This document shows, piece after piece, positions 1 to 5,851 of a DNA stretch of 7,416 nt. Made by a program: the position numbers and the translations under genes. The stretch is taken from assembly GCA_937936215.1 (NCBI GenBank), contig CALGWX010000213.1:1-7416 (forward strand), read 5' to 3'. Within the stretch, counting starts at the first letter, position 1; every line of letters starts with the position of its first letter. This stretch comes from an uncultured Burkholderiaceae bacterium. GTDB taxonomy: Bacteria; Pseudomonadota; Gammaproteobacteria; Burkholderiales; Burkholderiaceae_F. A model generated the notes under the pieces. That model did not search any database. It saw nothing but the letters and a program-made list of their open reading frames with translations, and had not been told where the DNA came from.

Positions 1-714
1 GGCGAGCGCCCGCACGACTGCGAGCCGGCGTTGCTGCTGCCCGACCCGGGCGACGTGCCCGGCCGGCCGCCGCGTCCGCTGCTCGTGCCGCCGGGCTCGC
101 TGGCGCAGCGGTCGGTCGGCACCCGGGAAGGGCGGGGCGCACTGCTGCATGCGCTGGCACATATCGAGTTCAATGCCATCGGGCTCGCCCTCGACCATGC
201 GTGGCGATTCGCCGGCCTGCCCGAGCAGTATTACCGCGACTGGATCGGCGTTGCGCTCGAAGAAGCCGAACACTTCGAGCTGCTGCGCGCGAGGCTCGCC
301 GATGCCGGCTTCGACTACGGCGACTTCCCCGCGCACGACGGCCTGTGGGACATGGCGCTGCGAACGGCCGACGACGTGCTGGCGCGCATGGCCGTGGTGC
401 CGCGGACGCTGGAGGCACGCGGTCTGGATGCTTCGCCGGCGGTGCGCGAGAAGTTTGCCTCCATCGGCGACCTGCAGAGCGCGCAGGTGATCGATGTCAT
501 CCTGCGCGATGAGGTCGGCCACGTCGCCGTGGGCAGCCGCTGGTTCAAGTACCTATGCGAGCAGCGCGGCCTGGATCCGCTCGCCGAGCAGGTCGCGCTG
601 GCGCGGCGGCATGGGGCGCCACGGCCAGCGGCGCGAATGAACCTCGCCGCCCGCCGGGCGGCAGGATTCTCGGAAGCGGAATTGCGGGCTCTGGGCGAGC
701 TGTCGGCTCTCTAG
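1..714 (+). CDS. DUF455 family ferritin-like protein, 5' end missing
   Basis: Reading frame 1 is open from the first base to TAG at 712-714, so the true start lies upstream; 237 residues are visible. The sequence matches the DUF455 (HI_0077-like) family closely, with family signatures GRPPRPLLVPP, LLHALAHIEFNAIGLALD, YGDFPAHDGLWDM, PRTLEARGLD and RDEVGHVAVG. A complete ferritin-type di-metal ligand set is visible, numbering from the first visible residue: E56, E88xxH91, E138 and E171xxH174. This is the E...ExxH...E...ExxH pattern of diiron carboxylate proteins. Family knowledge: DUF455 belongs to the ferritin-like superfamily but has no settled biochemical role. Inference: a soluble cytoplasmic diiron oxidase/hydroxylase-like or metal-binding protein. 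The internal TTG at 31 is not a convincing start, because the preceding codons still look like family sequence. Next gene starts 87 nt downstream in the same direction. Confidence 0.9.
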   Translation, partial: GERPHDCEPALLLPDPGDVPGRPPRPLLVPPGSLAQRSVGTREGRGALLHALAHIEFNAIGLALDHAWRFAGLPEQYYRDWIGVALEEAEHFELLRARLADAGFDYGDFPAHDGLWDMALRTADDVLARMAVVPRTLEARGLDASPAVREKFASIGDLQSAQVIDVILRDEVGHVAVGSRWFKYLCEQRGLDPLAEQVALARRHGAPRPAARMNLAARRAAGFSEAELRALGELSAL

Positions 715-727
715 GCGCCGGGCTCGA

Positions 728-756
728 TTGAATTGCCGCTGCGGCCGCGGTACAAA
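728..756 (+). promoter_or_regulatory. Candidate sigma70-type promoter for the first paralog
   Basis: TTGAAT (728-733) and TACAAA (751-756) are separated by 17 nt. Each matches 4 of 6 consensus positions, which stands out in this GC-rich region. The predicted transcription start near 763 gives a leader of about 40 nt to the ATG at 802 and argues against the TTG start at 733. Imperfect inverted arms (725-736 and 763-773, each CGAT...AATTGC or its complement) flank the -10 element and could be an operator. Prediction from sequence only. Confidence 0.35.
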
Positions 757-779
757 GGGACCGCAATTGATCGCCTTGG

Positions 780-800
780 CACGCGTGGGTCGAAGCCGCG
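780..800 (+). repeat. Direct repeat, copy 1 (before first paralog)
   Basis: This 21-nt stretch begins CACGCG and ends TCGAAGCCGCG, finishing 1 nt before the ATG at 802. A near-identical 22-nt copy lies at 1159-1180, just after that gene. The last 11 nt are identical; the rest differs by two or three changes including one extra base. It may mark a local duplication or a shared cis element. Confidence 0.5.
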
Positions 801-801
801 A

Positions 802-1143
802 ATGAAGTTCGTCTATTCCGCGCGCCGCGTGTTGGGCCTGATCAAGCGGCGGGCCGTGCCGCCGCCGGGCCGGAAGCCGCGCCAAGGCGCCAAGATCGTC
901 AGGGGCGACTTGCGCATCACCGTGCAGGCGGGTCTCACCGAGAACACCTGGCGCTGGCTGGCGGCCGAGGGCTGGCGCGAGGTGACCTACCCCGATGACC
1001 GCCGCAACTACCGCGACGTTCCGTCCTCACGGGTGGCCGAGCTCTTCGACGCCAGCGATCCGGACCAGCTCAGGCAGCGGCTCGAGGTGGCGGCTTCCGA
1101 GGCGATCCAGCGCCCGCACATCTCGCTGGGGCGGCGGCGCTGA
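802..1143 (+). CDS. Hypothetical protein, tandem paralog 1
   Basis: Encodes a 113-residue basic protein of a family I cannot name. The N-terminus (MKFVYSARRVLGLIKRR) is positively charged with a short hydrophobic patch, too short for a clear signal peptide or membrane span. The core holds GAKI, VQAGL, WRWL, REVTY, DRRNYRDVP and VAELFDA. All of these recur in the protein encoded at 1311-1664, with about 40 identities over about 70 aligned residues. No known catalytic motif or metal site is apparent. The ATG at 802 was chosen over the in-frame TTG at 733, because similarity to the paralog begins after residue 17 and a candidate promoter sits at 728-756. No strong ribosome binding site precedes the ATG. 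The many tryptophans, tyrosines and arginines suggest a small compact domain, possibly binding nucleic acid or protein; this is speculation. Confidence 0.75.
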   Translation: MKFVYSARRVLGLIKRRAVPPPGRKPRQGAKIVRGDLRITVQAGLTENTWRWLAAEGWREVTYPDDRRNYRDVPSSRVAELFDASDPDQLRQRLEVAASEAIQRPHISLGRRR

Positions 1144-1158
1144 GCCGACCGGGTTGCC

Positions 1159-1180
1159 CACGCGACGGTTCGAAGCCGCG
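1159..1180 (+). repeat. Direct repeat, copy 2 (after first paralog)
   Basis: Near-identical to 780-800, with the TCGAAGCCGCG end fully conserved. It lies 16 nt after the stop of the first paralog and 130 nt before the ATG of the second. The surrounding gap (1144-1310) otherwise shows no convincing promoter or terminator. CCGAC at 1145-1149 could pair with GTCGG at 1180-1184 to form a weak stem around this copy. Confidence 0.5.
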
Positions 1181-1310
1181 TCGGTCTGCGTCCGAAGGCT
1201 GATCTAGGCTTTTTGGCCGAGCGCACGCATCGGCCGTTTGCCATAGCCTTTTCCACGTCAGTCGTTGCGGGTTGGTCTGCGGCGAAGGAGAGGTTGAAGC
1301 GAGAGGCACC

Positions 1311-1664
1311 ATGGGCGCGTTTGACGGCATTCGAACCCTGTTCAACATCCGCCAGGAGCGCAGGCGTCCGCCGCGAGGGCCCAAACCACGGCTCGGCGCC
1401 AAGATCTATCTGCACGACGTTCGCATGGCCGTGCAGGCCGGCCTCAGCGACGAACTGTGGGAGTGGCTGCAGGACCTGGGCTTCCGCGAGATCACCTACA
1501 GCCCCGACCGCCGTCGCTATCGGGACATACCGCCATCCTTCGTGGCCCGCCTCTACGACGCCCCGCGGGAGGAGTGGCGCCCGTTGTTGAAACTCGCGAT
1601 TCGCGAATCGTCCTTGCGGCCGCCCGTCACCGCCGGCAGCCGCGCGGCGCGGGCGGCGTCCTAG
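1311..1664 (+). CDS. Hypothetical protein, tandem paralog 2
   Basis: Encodes a 117-residue protein paralogous to the product at 802-1143. Shared blocks, in order: KPRLGAKI, VQAGL, WEWL, REITY, DRRRYRDIP and VARLYDA. After the core, EEWRPLLKLAIRES is predicted helical, and the C-terminus is a low-complexity Ala/Arg/Ser tail. The ATG at 1311 is preceded by GAGAGG (1301-1306) at 4-nt spacing, a plausible ribosome binding site. The upstream in-frame TTG at 1272 is less likely because the added residues match nothing in the paralog. The stop is 9 nt from the end of the convergent acyl-CoA synthetase gene. I do not recognise the family and see no catalytic residues. Conservation of the same blocks in two diverged copies indicates a real, selected protein. 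Confidence 0.8.
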   Translation: MGAFDGIRTLFNIRQERRRPPRGPKPRLGAKIYLHDVRMAVQAGLSDELWEWLQDLGFREITYSPDRRRYRDIPPSFVARLYDAPREEWRPLLKLAIRESSLRPPVTAGSRAARAAS

Positions 1665-1670
1665 CAGGAC
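1658..1670. terminator. Small hairpin between convergent genes
   Basis: GTCCT-AGC-AGGAC is a perfect 5-bp stem with a 3-nt loop. It overlaps the TAG stop of the second paralog and lies 3 nt from the end of the minus-strand synthetase gene. The position would suit a bidirectional terminator, but the stem is short and neither side has a T-tract, so this is only a possibility. Confidence 0.2.
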
Positions 1671-1673
1671 AGG

Positions 1674-3332
1674 TTATGCAGGGGACGTAGCGCGCGAGGC
1701 CTCCAGCTCGCGCAGCACGCGCCGCTGTACCTTACCGGTGGTGGTCATCGGCAGGGCGTCGATGAACTCGATCTCCTTCGGGTACTCGTAGGGCGCGAGC
1801 TTGCCGCGTACGTGCTGCTGCAGCGCTTCGATGAGCGCCGCATCGCCGCGATGGCCAGGCGCCAACACGACGAACGCCTTGACCACCGCGCCGCGCTCGG
1901 CATCGGGTTTCGGCACGACGGCCGCGTTGGCCACCGCCGGGTGCCCGAGCAGGCAGTTCTCAATCTCTCCCGGGCCGATCCGGTAGCCAGCCGACTTGAA
2001 CATGTCGTCGGCGCGACCGCGGTACCACAGGTAGCCGGCGTCGTCCTGCACCGCGAGATCGCCGGTGCGGCACCACGAATTGGAGGGGTCGCCGGTGTAC
2101 TTACGGCGCGTTGCCTCGTCGTTGTTCAGATAGCCGAGAAAGAACACCGGATCGGGGTGGCCATGGATGTCGCGGCGGTGCACGGCGACCTCGCCCACCT
2201 CGCCGGGCGGCAGCACCTGGCCGGCGTCGTCGATGACCGCGACACGGTGGCCGGGGTAGGCGCGGCCCATGGCGCCGGGCTTCGCCGGCCACTTCTGGTG
2301 CGAGTTGCCGACGACGTAGTTCATCTCGGTCTGGCCGAACATCTCGTTGACGGTCGCGCCGAGCGTCGCCTGCGTCCACTCGAACACCGCCGTGCCGACC
2401 GATTCGCCGGCGCTCATCACCGCGCGCAACGCGAGCCTGCCCGGGGACTGCCACTCGGGCGCGCGCATCATCATCTTCAGCGCGGTCGGAAACAGGAACG
2501 TGTTGGTGACGCGGTAGCGGCGCACGATCTGCAGCGCCCGCTCGGGCGAGAAGCGGCCGCGGATGCCGACGATCGGAAAGCCGAAATAAAGCGTCGGCAG
2601 CAGCGCGTCCATCAGGCCGCCGGTCCACGCCCAGTCGGCCGGCGACCAGAACACGTCGCCCGGGCGGGGAAACCAGTTCTGCGAGGCGACGAAGCCGGTC
2701 AAGTTGCCGATCAGCGCGCAGTGCGGGATCAGCGCGCCCTTCGGCGGGCCGGTGGTGCCGCTGGTGTAGATCAGGATCGCCGCCTCGTCGCTTCGCGTGT
2801 CCACCAGTGCAAAGCGGTCGCTGGCGGCGGCGAGCAGGGCGTGCCAGTCGTGCGCGCCCTCGGCCGGCCCGTCGACGCAGACGATGTGCCTCAGCAGCGG
2901 GCAGCTCTCGCGCAGCGCGTGCAGCGCCGCGGCCGAAGACGCATCGCAGATCGCCGCCTTCGCGCTGCTGTCGTTCAGGCGGTAGGCCAGCGCCTCCGGC
3001 CCGAACAGGCACGACAGCGGCATCGACACCGCGCCCATCTGCAGGATGGCCAGATGCGCGATCGCCGTCTCGGCGCGCTGCGGCAGCACGATGGCCACCC
3101 GTTCGCCGCGCCCCACGCCGAGCGCCGCCAGCGCGTTCGACAGCCGGTTGGCGTCGCGCACCAGCGCCGCATAGGTGAAGCGGGCAGCGCGGCCGGACTC
3201 ATCCTCGGTGTACAGCGCCAGCCGCGAGGTCTCGGCCGCCCAGCGGCGGCCGCAGACCTCGGCGATGTTGAAGCGCTCCGGCACCAGCCAGCGGAAGTTG
3301 TCGTAGAGCTCTCGGTAGCGGTCGCGAGGCAT
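1674..3332 (-). CDS. AMP-forming acyl-CoA synthetase (acetyl/medium-chain type)
   Basis: This 552-residue member of the ANL adenylate-forming superfamily would activate a carboxylic acid with ATP to an acyl-AMP and then transfer the acyl group to CoA. All core motifs are present: P-loop YTSGTTGPPKG (189-199), the A5 motif NEMFGQTE (329-336), TGD (423-425), the hinge region around YRGRADDMFKSAGYR (437-451), and the C-terminal TTGKVQRR with catalytic lysine K534. Length is normal for a full-length enzyme with both N- and C-terminal domains. The SPADWAWTGGL segment (230-240) is typical of acetyl-CoA synthetase-like and medium-chain (ACSM-like) enzymes. No signal peptide or membrane segment, so cytoplasmic. 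The ATG at 3332 fits the family N-terminus; no clear ribosome binding site is seen. The gene is divergent from the alpha/beta hydrolase, a possible acid-releasing partner (inference only). The substrate cannot be fixed from sequence. Confidence 0.92.
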   Translation of the reverse strand: MPRDRYRELYDNFRWLVPERFNIAEVCGRRWAAETSRLALYTEDESGRAARFTYAALVRDANRLSNALAALGVGRGERVAIVLPQRAETAIAHLAILQMGAVSMPLSCLFGPEALAYRLNDSSAKAAICDASSAAALHALRESCPLLRHIVCVDGPAEGAHDWHALLAAASDRFALVDTRSDEAAILIYTSGTTGPPKGALIPHCALIGNLTGFVASQNWFPRPGDVFWSPADWAWTGGLMDALLPTLYFGFPIVGIRGRFSPERALQIVRRYRVTNTFLFPTALKMMMRAPEWQSPGRLALRAVMSAGESVGTAVFEWTQATLGATVNEMFGQTEMNYVVGNSHQKWPAKPGAMGRAYPGHRVAVIDDAGQVLPPGEVGEVAVHRRDIHGHPDPVFFLGYLNNDEATRRKYTGDPSNSWCRTGDLAVQDDAGYLWYRGRADDMFKSAGYRIGPGEIENCLLGHPAVANAAVVPKPDAERGAVVKAFVVLAPGHRGDAALIEALQQHVRGKLAPYEYPKEIEFIDALPMTTTGKVQRRVLRELEASRATSPA

Positions 3333-3342
3333 GGCGTCGAAC

Positions 3343-3351
3343 TGTTAGTCT
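3343..3351 (+). promoter_or_regulatory. Possible extended -10 element for the hydrolase gene
   Basis: TG-T-TAGTCT has the TGnTAnnnT form of an extended -10 element and ends 11 nt before the ATG at 3363. If used, transcription would start about 5 nt before that ATG. The hexamer matches consensus at only 3 of 6 positions, so support comes mainly from similar placement before two other genes in this window. Confidence 0.25.
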
Positions 3352-3362
3352 GACGCGCCGCG

Positions 3363-4280
3363 ATGATCCCGCTTCGCCCCTCGCTCGGCAATGGGCCGAT
3401 GAAACCCTCCCGTTCGCGCTTTCTTTCCGTCCGCGGCTTGCGCTACCACGTGCGCGAGTGGGGCGAGCCCGGCGCGCGCCAGCTGTGGCTGCTGCACGGC
3501 TGGATGGACGTGTCGGCGTCGTTCCAGTTCGTCGTCGATGCGCTGGAACGCGACTGGCACGTGCTGGCGCCCGATTGGCGCGGCTTCGGCTTGTCGCAGC
3601 GCGGGCCGGGCGATTGCTACTGGTTTCCCGACTACCTCGGCGACCTGGACGCGCTGCTCGACGCGGTCTCGCCGCAAGTGCCGGCCTTCCTCGTCGGCCA
3701 CAGCATGGGCGGCAACGTGGCGCTGTTGTATGCCGGCGTGCGGCCGGCGCGCATGCGGGCGGTGGTCAACCTCGAGGGCTTTGGCCTGAAGGACACGGCG
3801 CCGGAGATGGCGCCAGACCGCTACGCGCGCTGGCTCGACCAGCTGAAGTCGCCCCCCGGCAACCGCCGCTATCCCTCGCTCGAGGCCGTCGCCGCCCGGC
3901 TGCGCGAGAACAACCCGCGGCTCGATCCCGAGCGCGCGGCGTTCCTTGCCCGGCACTGGGCGCAGCCGGCGGTGGGCGGTGGCTTCGAGGTGGCCGGCGA
4001 CCCGGCGCACAAGATCGTCAACCCGGTGCTGTATCGGTGGGCCGAAGTGGCGGCCTGCTGGGCGGCCGTGACCTGTCCGGTGCTGTGGGTCGAGGCCACC
4101 GATACCGACGCGCACCGGTGGGCGGGAGAGGCGGCCGACATCGCGCGCCGGGTGGCGGTGCTCAAGACGGCCGAGGTCGCGCGCGTGGCGCAGGCCGGGC
4201 ACATGCTGCACCACGACCAGCCGCAGCAGGTGGCGCGGCTGATCGAGCGCTTCGCCGAGCGGGCGGGGGCGGCTCCGTAG
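3363..4280 (+). CDS. Alpha/beta hydrolase
   Basis: Encodes a 305-residue alpha/beta-hydrolase-fold enzyme, probably an esterase or related hydrolase. Visible landmarks, numbered from the ATG at 3363: LLHGW at 43-47 (oxyanion-hole HG), DWRGFGLS at 71-78, and the nucleophile elbow GHSMGG with catalytic Ser114. The acid residue is probably Asp247 or Asp249 in the ATDTDAH segment, and the catalytic His280 lies in AGHMLHH. The insert at about 140-200, rich in charged residues, is the likely lid. No signal peptide is seen, so it is probably cytoplasmic. A second in-frame ATG at 3399 (MKPSRSRFLSVRG...) would give 293 residues and is a serious alternative. Neither start has a Shine-Dalgarno sequence; 3363 is chosen because a -10-like element precedes it. 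The TAG stop is embedded in the TAGAAT hexamer ahead of the next gene. Substrate unknown. Confidence 0.88.
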   Translation: MIPLRPSLGNGPMKPSRSRFLSVRGLRYHVREWGEPGARQLWLLHGWMDVSASFQFVVDALERDWHVLAPDWRGFGLSQRGPGDCYWFPDYLGDLDALLDAVSPQVPAFLVGHSMGGNVALLYAGVRPARMRAVVNLEGFGLKDTAPEMAPDRYARWLDQLKSPPGNRRYPSLEAVAARLRENNPRLDPERAAFLARHWAQPAVGGGFEVAGDPAHKIVNPVLYRWAEVAACWAAVTCPVLWVEATDTDAHRWAGEAADIARRVAVLKTAEVARVAQAGHMLHHDQPQQVARLIERFAERAGAAP

Positions 4281-4283
4281 AAT
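4278..4283 (+). promoter_or_regulatory. Candidate -10 element before rnm
   Basis: TAGAAT matches the sigma70 -10 consensus at 5 of 6 positions and ends 10 nt before the ATG at 4294, predicting a leader of only about 4 nt. Its first three bases are the stop codon of the upstream hydrolase. No good -35 hexamer is visible at 16-18 nt spacing. Confidence 0.4.
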
Positions 4284-4293
4284 CGCGGCCGCG

Positions 4294-5142
4294 ATGAAGC
4301 TCGCCACCGAACTGAATGCGGACCTGCACGCGCACTCGACGGTCTCCGACGGCACGTTGCCGCCGCGCGAACTGGTTCGGCGCGCGGCGGTGCAGGGCGT
4401 GGAGCTTTTCGCGCTGACCGACCACGACGAGGTTGCCGGCATCGACGAGGCCGCCGCGGCGGCGGCCGAGATCGGGCTGCCGTTCGTGGCAGGGGTGGAG
4501 ATCTCGGTAACCTGGGCCGGCCGCACCGTCCATGTGGTTGGCCTGGGCATCGACCCGCGCAACGAGTCGCTGCGGCAGGGCCTGGTGCAGGTGCGCTCCG
4601 GCCGCACCGTGCGAGCCATGCAGATGGGCGAGGAGTTGGCGCGCGCGGGCATCGGCGGCGCTTTCGATGGCGCGCTGAAGTACGTCGGCAACCCCGAGTT
4701 GATCTCGCGCACGCACTTCGCGCGCTTTCTGGTCGAGCGCGGCGTGTGCCGCGACACGCGCGAGGTCTTCAGCCGCTATCTCGTCGAGGGCAAGCCCGGC
4801 TACGTGCCGCACCGCTGGGCGAGCCTGGCGCAGGCCTTGCGCTGGATCGGCGACGCCGGCGGCGTGGCAGTGCTGGCGCACCCGGCCCGCTACCCGTTCA
4901 GCGAGAACGAGTTGTGGGCGCTGGCCGCGGAGTTCCGCGACCTCGGCGGCGCGGCGATCGAGGTCGTCACCAGCAACCACGGCGCCGGCGACGTGCAGCG
5001 GTTCACCGACCTGGCGCTGGAGTTCGGTTTCGCCGCCTCGTGCGGCAGCGACTTCCACGGCCCGGGCGAATCGCAGGCGGAACTGGGCCGGGTCGGCGTG
5101 CTGCCGTATCGGTTGACGCCGGTATGGCATCGGCTCGTTTAG
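4294..5142 (+). CDS. rnm: PHP-domain 3',5'-nucleoside bisphosphate phosphatase / RNase AM-like
   Basis: Encodes a 282-residue PHP-family metallophosphoesterase of the YciV/TrpH/Rnm type. Known activities of this family are removal of the 3'-phosphate from nucleoside 3',5'-bisphosphates such as pAp and, for E. coli RNase AM, 5'-to-3' trimming of RNA including rRNA 5' ends. Metal-binding residues are all visible: DLHAHST (H12, H14), D19, TDHD (D43, H44), E69 in GVEIS, H80 in VHVVGLGID, H141 in RTHFARFL, H196 in AHPAR, and D253/H255 in GSDFHG. Length is typical for the family and the product should be cytoplasmic. The gene starts 13 nt after the hydrolase and ends 4 nt before yciO, an adjacency also found in E. 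coli (yciV-yciO). No Shine-Dalgarno sequence is present; a TAGAAT hexamer lies 10 nt upstream. Which activity dominates here cannot be told from sequence. Confidence 0.9.
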   Translation: MKLATELNADLHAHSTVSDGTLPPRELVRRAAVQGVELFALTDHDEVAGIDEAAAAAAEIGLPFVAGVEISVTWAGRTVHVVGLGIDPRNESLRQGLVQVRSGRTVRAMQMGEELARAGIGGAFDGALKYVGNPELISRTHFARFLVERGVCRDTREVFSRYLVEGKPGYVPHRWASLAQALRWIGDAGGVAVLAHPARYPFSENELWALAAEFRDLGGAAIEVVTSNHGAGDVQRFTDLALEFGFAASCGSDFHGPGESQAELGRVGVLPYRLTPVWHRLV

Positions 5143-5146
5143 GGCG

Positions 5147-5776
5147 ATGGCGCAGCTATTCATCGTCCATCCGACCAACCCGCAGCTGCGCCTGCTGCGG
5201 CAGGCGGCGCAGATCATCGAGCACGGCGGGGTGGCGGCGATCCCGACCGACTCCTGCTACGCGCTGGTGTGCCGGCTCGACGACAAGGCCGCCGCCGACC
5301 GCGTCCGCCGCATCCGCGGCGTCGACGAGCGCCACCACCTGACGCTGCTGTGCCGCGACCTGTCGGAGATCGCCAACTACGCCAAGGTCGACAACGTACA
5401 GTACCGGCTGATCCGCAACGTCACCCCGGGGCCGTACACGTTCATCCTCGAAGCCACGCGCGAGGTGCCACGGCGGCTGTCGCACCCGTCGCGCAAGACG
5501 ATCGGCATCCGCGTGCCCGACCATCCGGTGCCGCAGGGCCTGCTCGAGGTGCTCGGGCAGCCGCTGATCTCCACCACGCTGCTGCTGCCCGGCGACGAGC
5601 TGCCGCGTACCGACGCGCAGGAGATCCGCGAGCGGCTGGAGCACGACATCGATCTCGTGATCGACTCCGGCGACGCCGGCATCGAGCCGACCACGGTGGT
5701 CGATCTCACCGGCCGCGAGGCGGTGCTGATCCGCCGCGGCCGCGGCCCGCTGGAAGCGCTCGGCCTCGCGCAGTAG
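5147..5776 (+). CDS. yciO: YciO, Sua5/YrdC/YciO family protein
   Basis: Encodes a 209-residue protein with one YrdC-like domain across its length. Key blocks are PTDSCYAL (33-40), HHLTLLCRDLSEIANYA (63-79), TPGPYTFILEA (93-103), RKTIGIRVPDH (116-126), ISTTLLLPG (141-149), PTTVVDLT (181-188) and IRRGRG (195-200). The HHLTLLCRDLSEIA and TPGPYTFI forms point to the YciO branch rather than TsaC or Sua5. The family fold binds ATP and threonine and makes threonylcarbamoyl-AMP for tRNA t6A; E. coli YciO is reported to have only weak activity of this kind and does not replace TsaC, so its true role is uncertain. Databases often label such proteins L-threonylcarbamoyladenylate synthase. The ATG lies 4 nt after the rnm stop, so the two are almost certainly co-transcribed; AGGG at 5141-5144 is too close to the start to be a normal ribosome binding site. 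Confidence 0.92.
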   Translation: MAQLFIVHPTNPQLRLLRQAAQIIEHGGVAAIPTDSCYALVCRLDDKAAADRVRRIRGVDERHHLTLLCRDLSEIANYAKVDNVQYRLIRNVTPGPYTFILEATREVPRRLSHPSRKTIGIRVPDHPVPQGLLEVLGQPLISTTLLLPGDELPRTDAQEIRERLEHDIDLVIDSGDAGIEPTTVVDLTGREAVLIRRGRGPLEALGLAQ

Positions 5777-5833
5777 CGGGCGGGGCGTGGTCGCCGCGGC
5801 ACTGGCTTGCGCCCCGGCCGCGATGGACCCGGC

Positions 5834-5842
5834 TGATAGACT
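5834..5842 (+). promoter_or_regulatory. Candidate extended -10 element before the M50 protease
   Basis: TG-A-TAGACT fits the extended -10 pattern TGnTAnnnT, with 4 of 6 hexamer matches. It ends 9 nt before the ATG at 5852, giving a predicted leader of about 3 nt. It sits in the 75-nt gap after yciO, the largest gap in the four-gene run, so an internal promoter here is reasonable. No matching -35 hexamer is seen, as is common for extended -10 promoters. Confidence 0.4.
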
Positions 5843-5851
5843 CCGCTGCCG

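Noticed and set aside
733..801. N-terminal extension of the first paralog from TTG 733
   Set aside because: The extra residues have no counterpart in the second paralog, and the segment overlaps the best promoter candidate of the region.
1161..1190. GGTTCGAA reminiscent of a tRNA T-arm
   Set aside because: Only 3 of 5 T-stem pairs form, and there is no acceptor stem, D-arm or anticodon arm nearby.
1144..1310. Possible terminator or small RNA in the gap between the paralogs, including TTTTT at 1210-1214
   Set aside because: No stable hairpin directly precedes the T run, and no good promoter pair was found in the gap.
1812..3353. Long plus-strand open frame of 513 codons opposite the acyl-CoA synthetase
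   Set aside because: It is the antisense of a clear full-length enzyme gene, with an Arg/Ala/His/Val-rich translation and no family motif; such shadows are common at this GC content.
3345..4757. Minus-strand open frame of 470 codons opposite the hydrolase and rnm
   Set aside because: It lies opposite two genes with intact catalytic motifs and has low-complexity composition; it is a GC-rich shadow.
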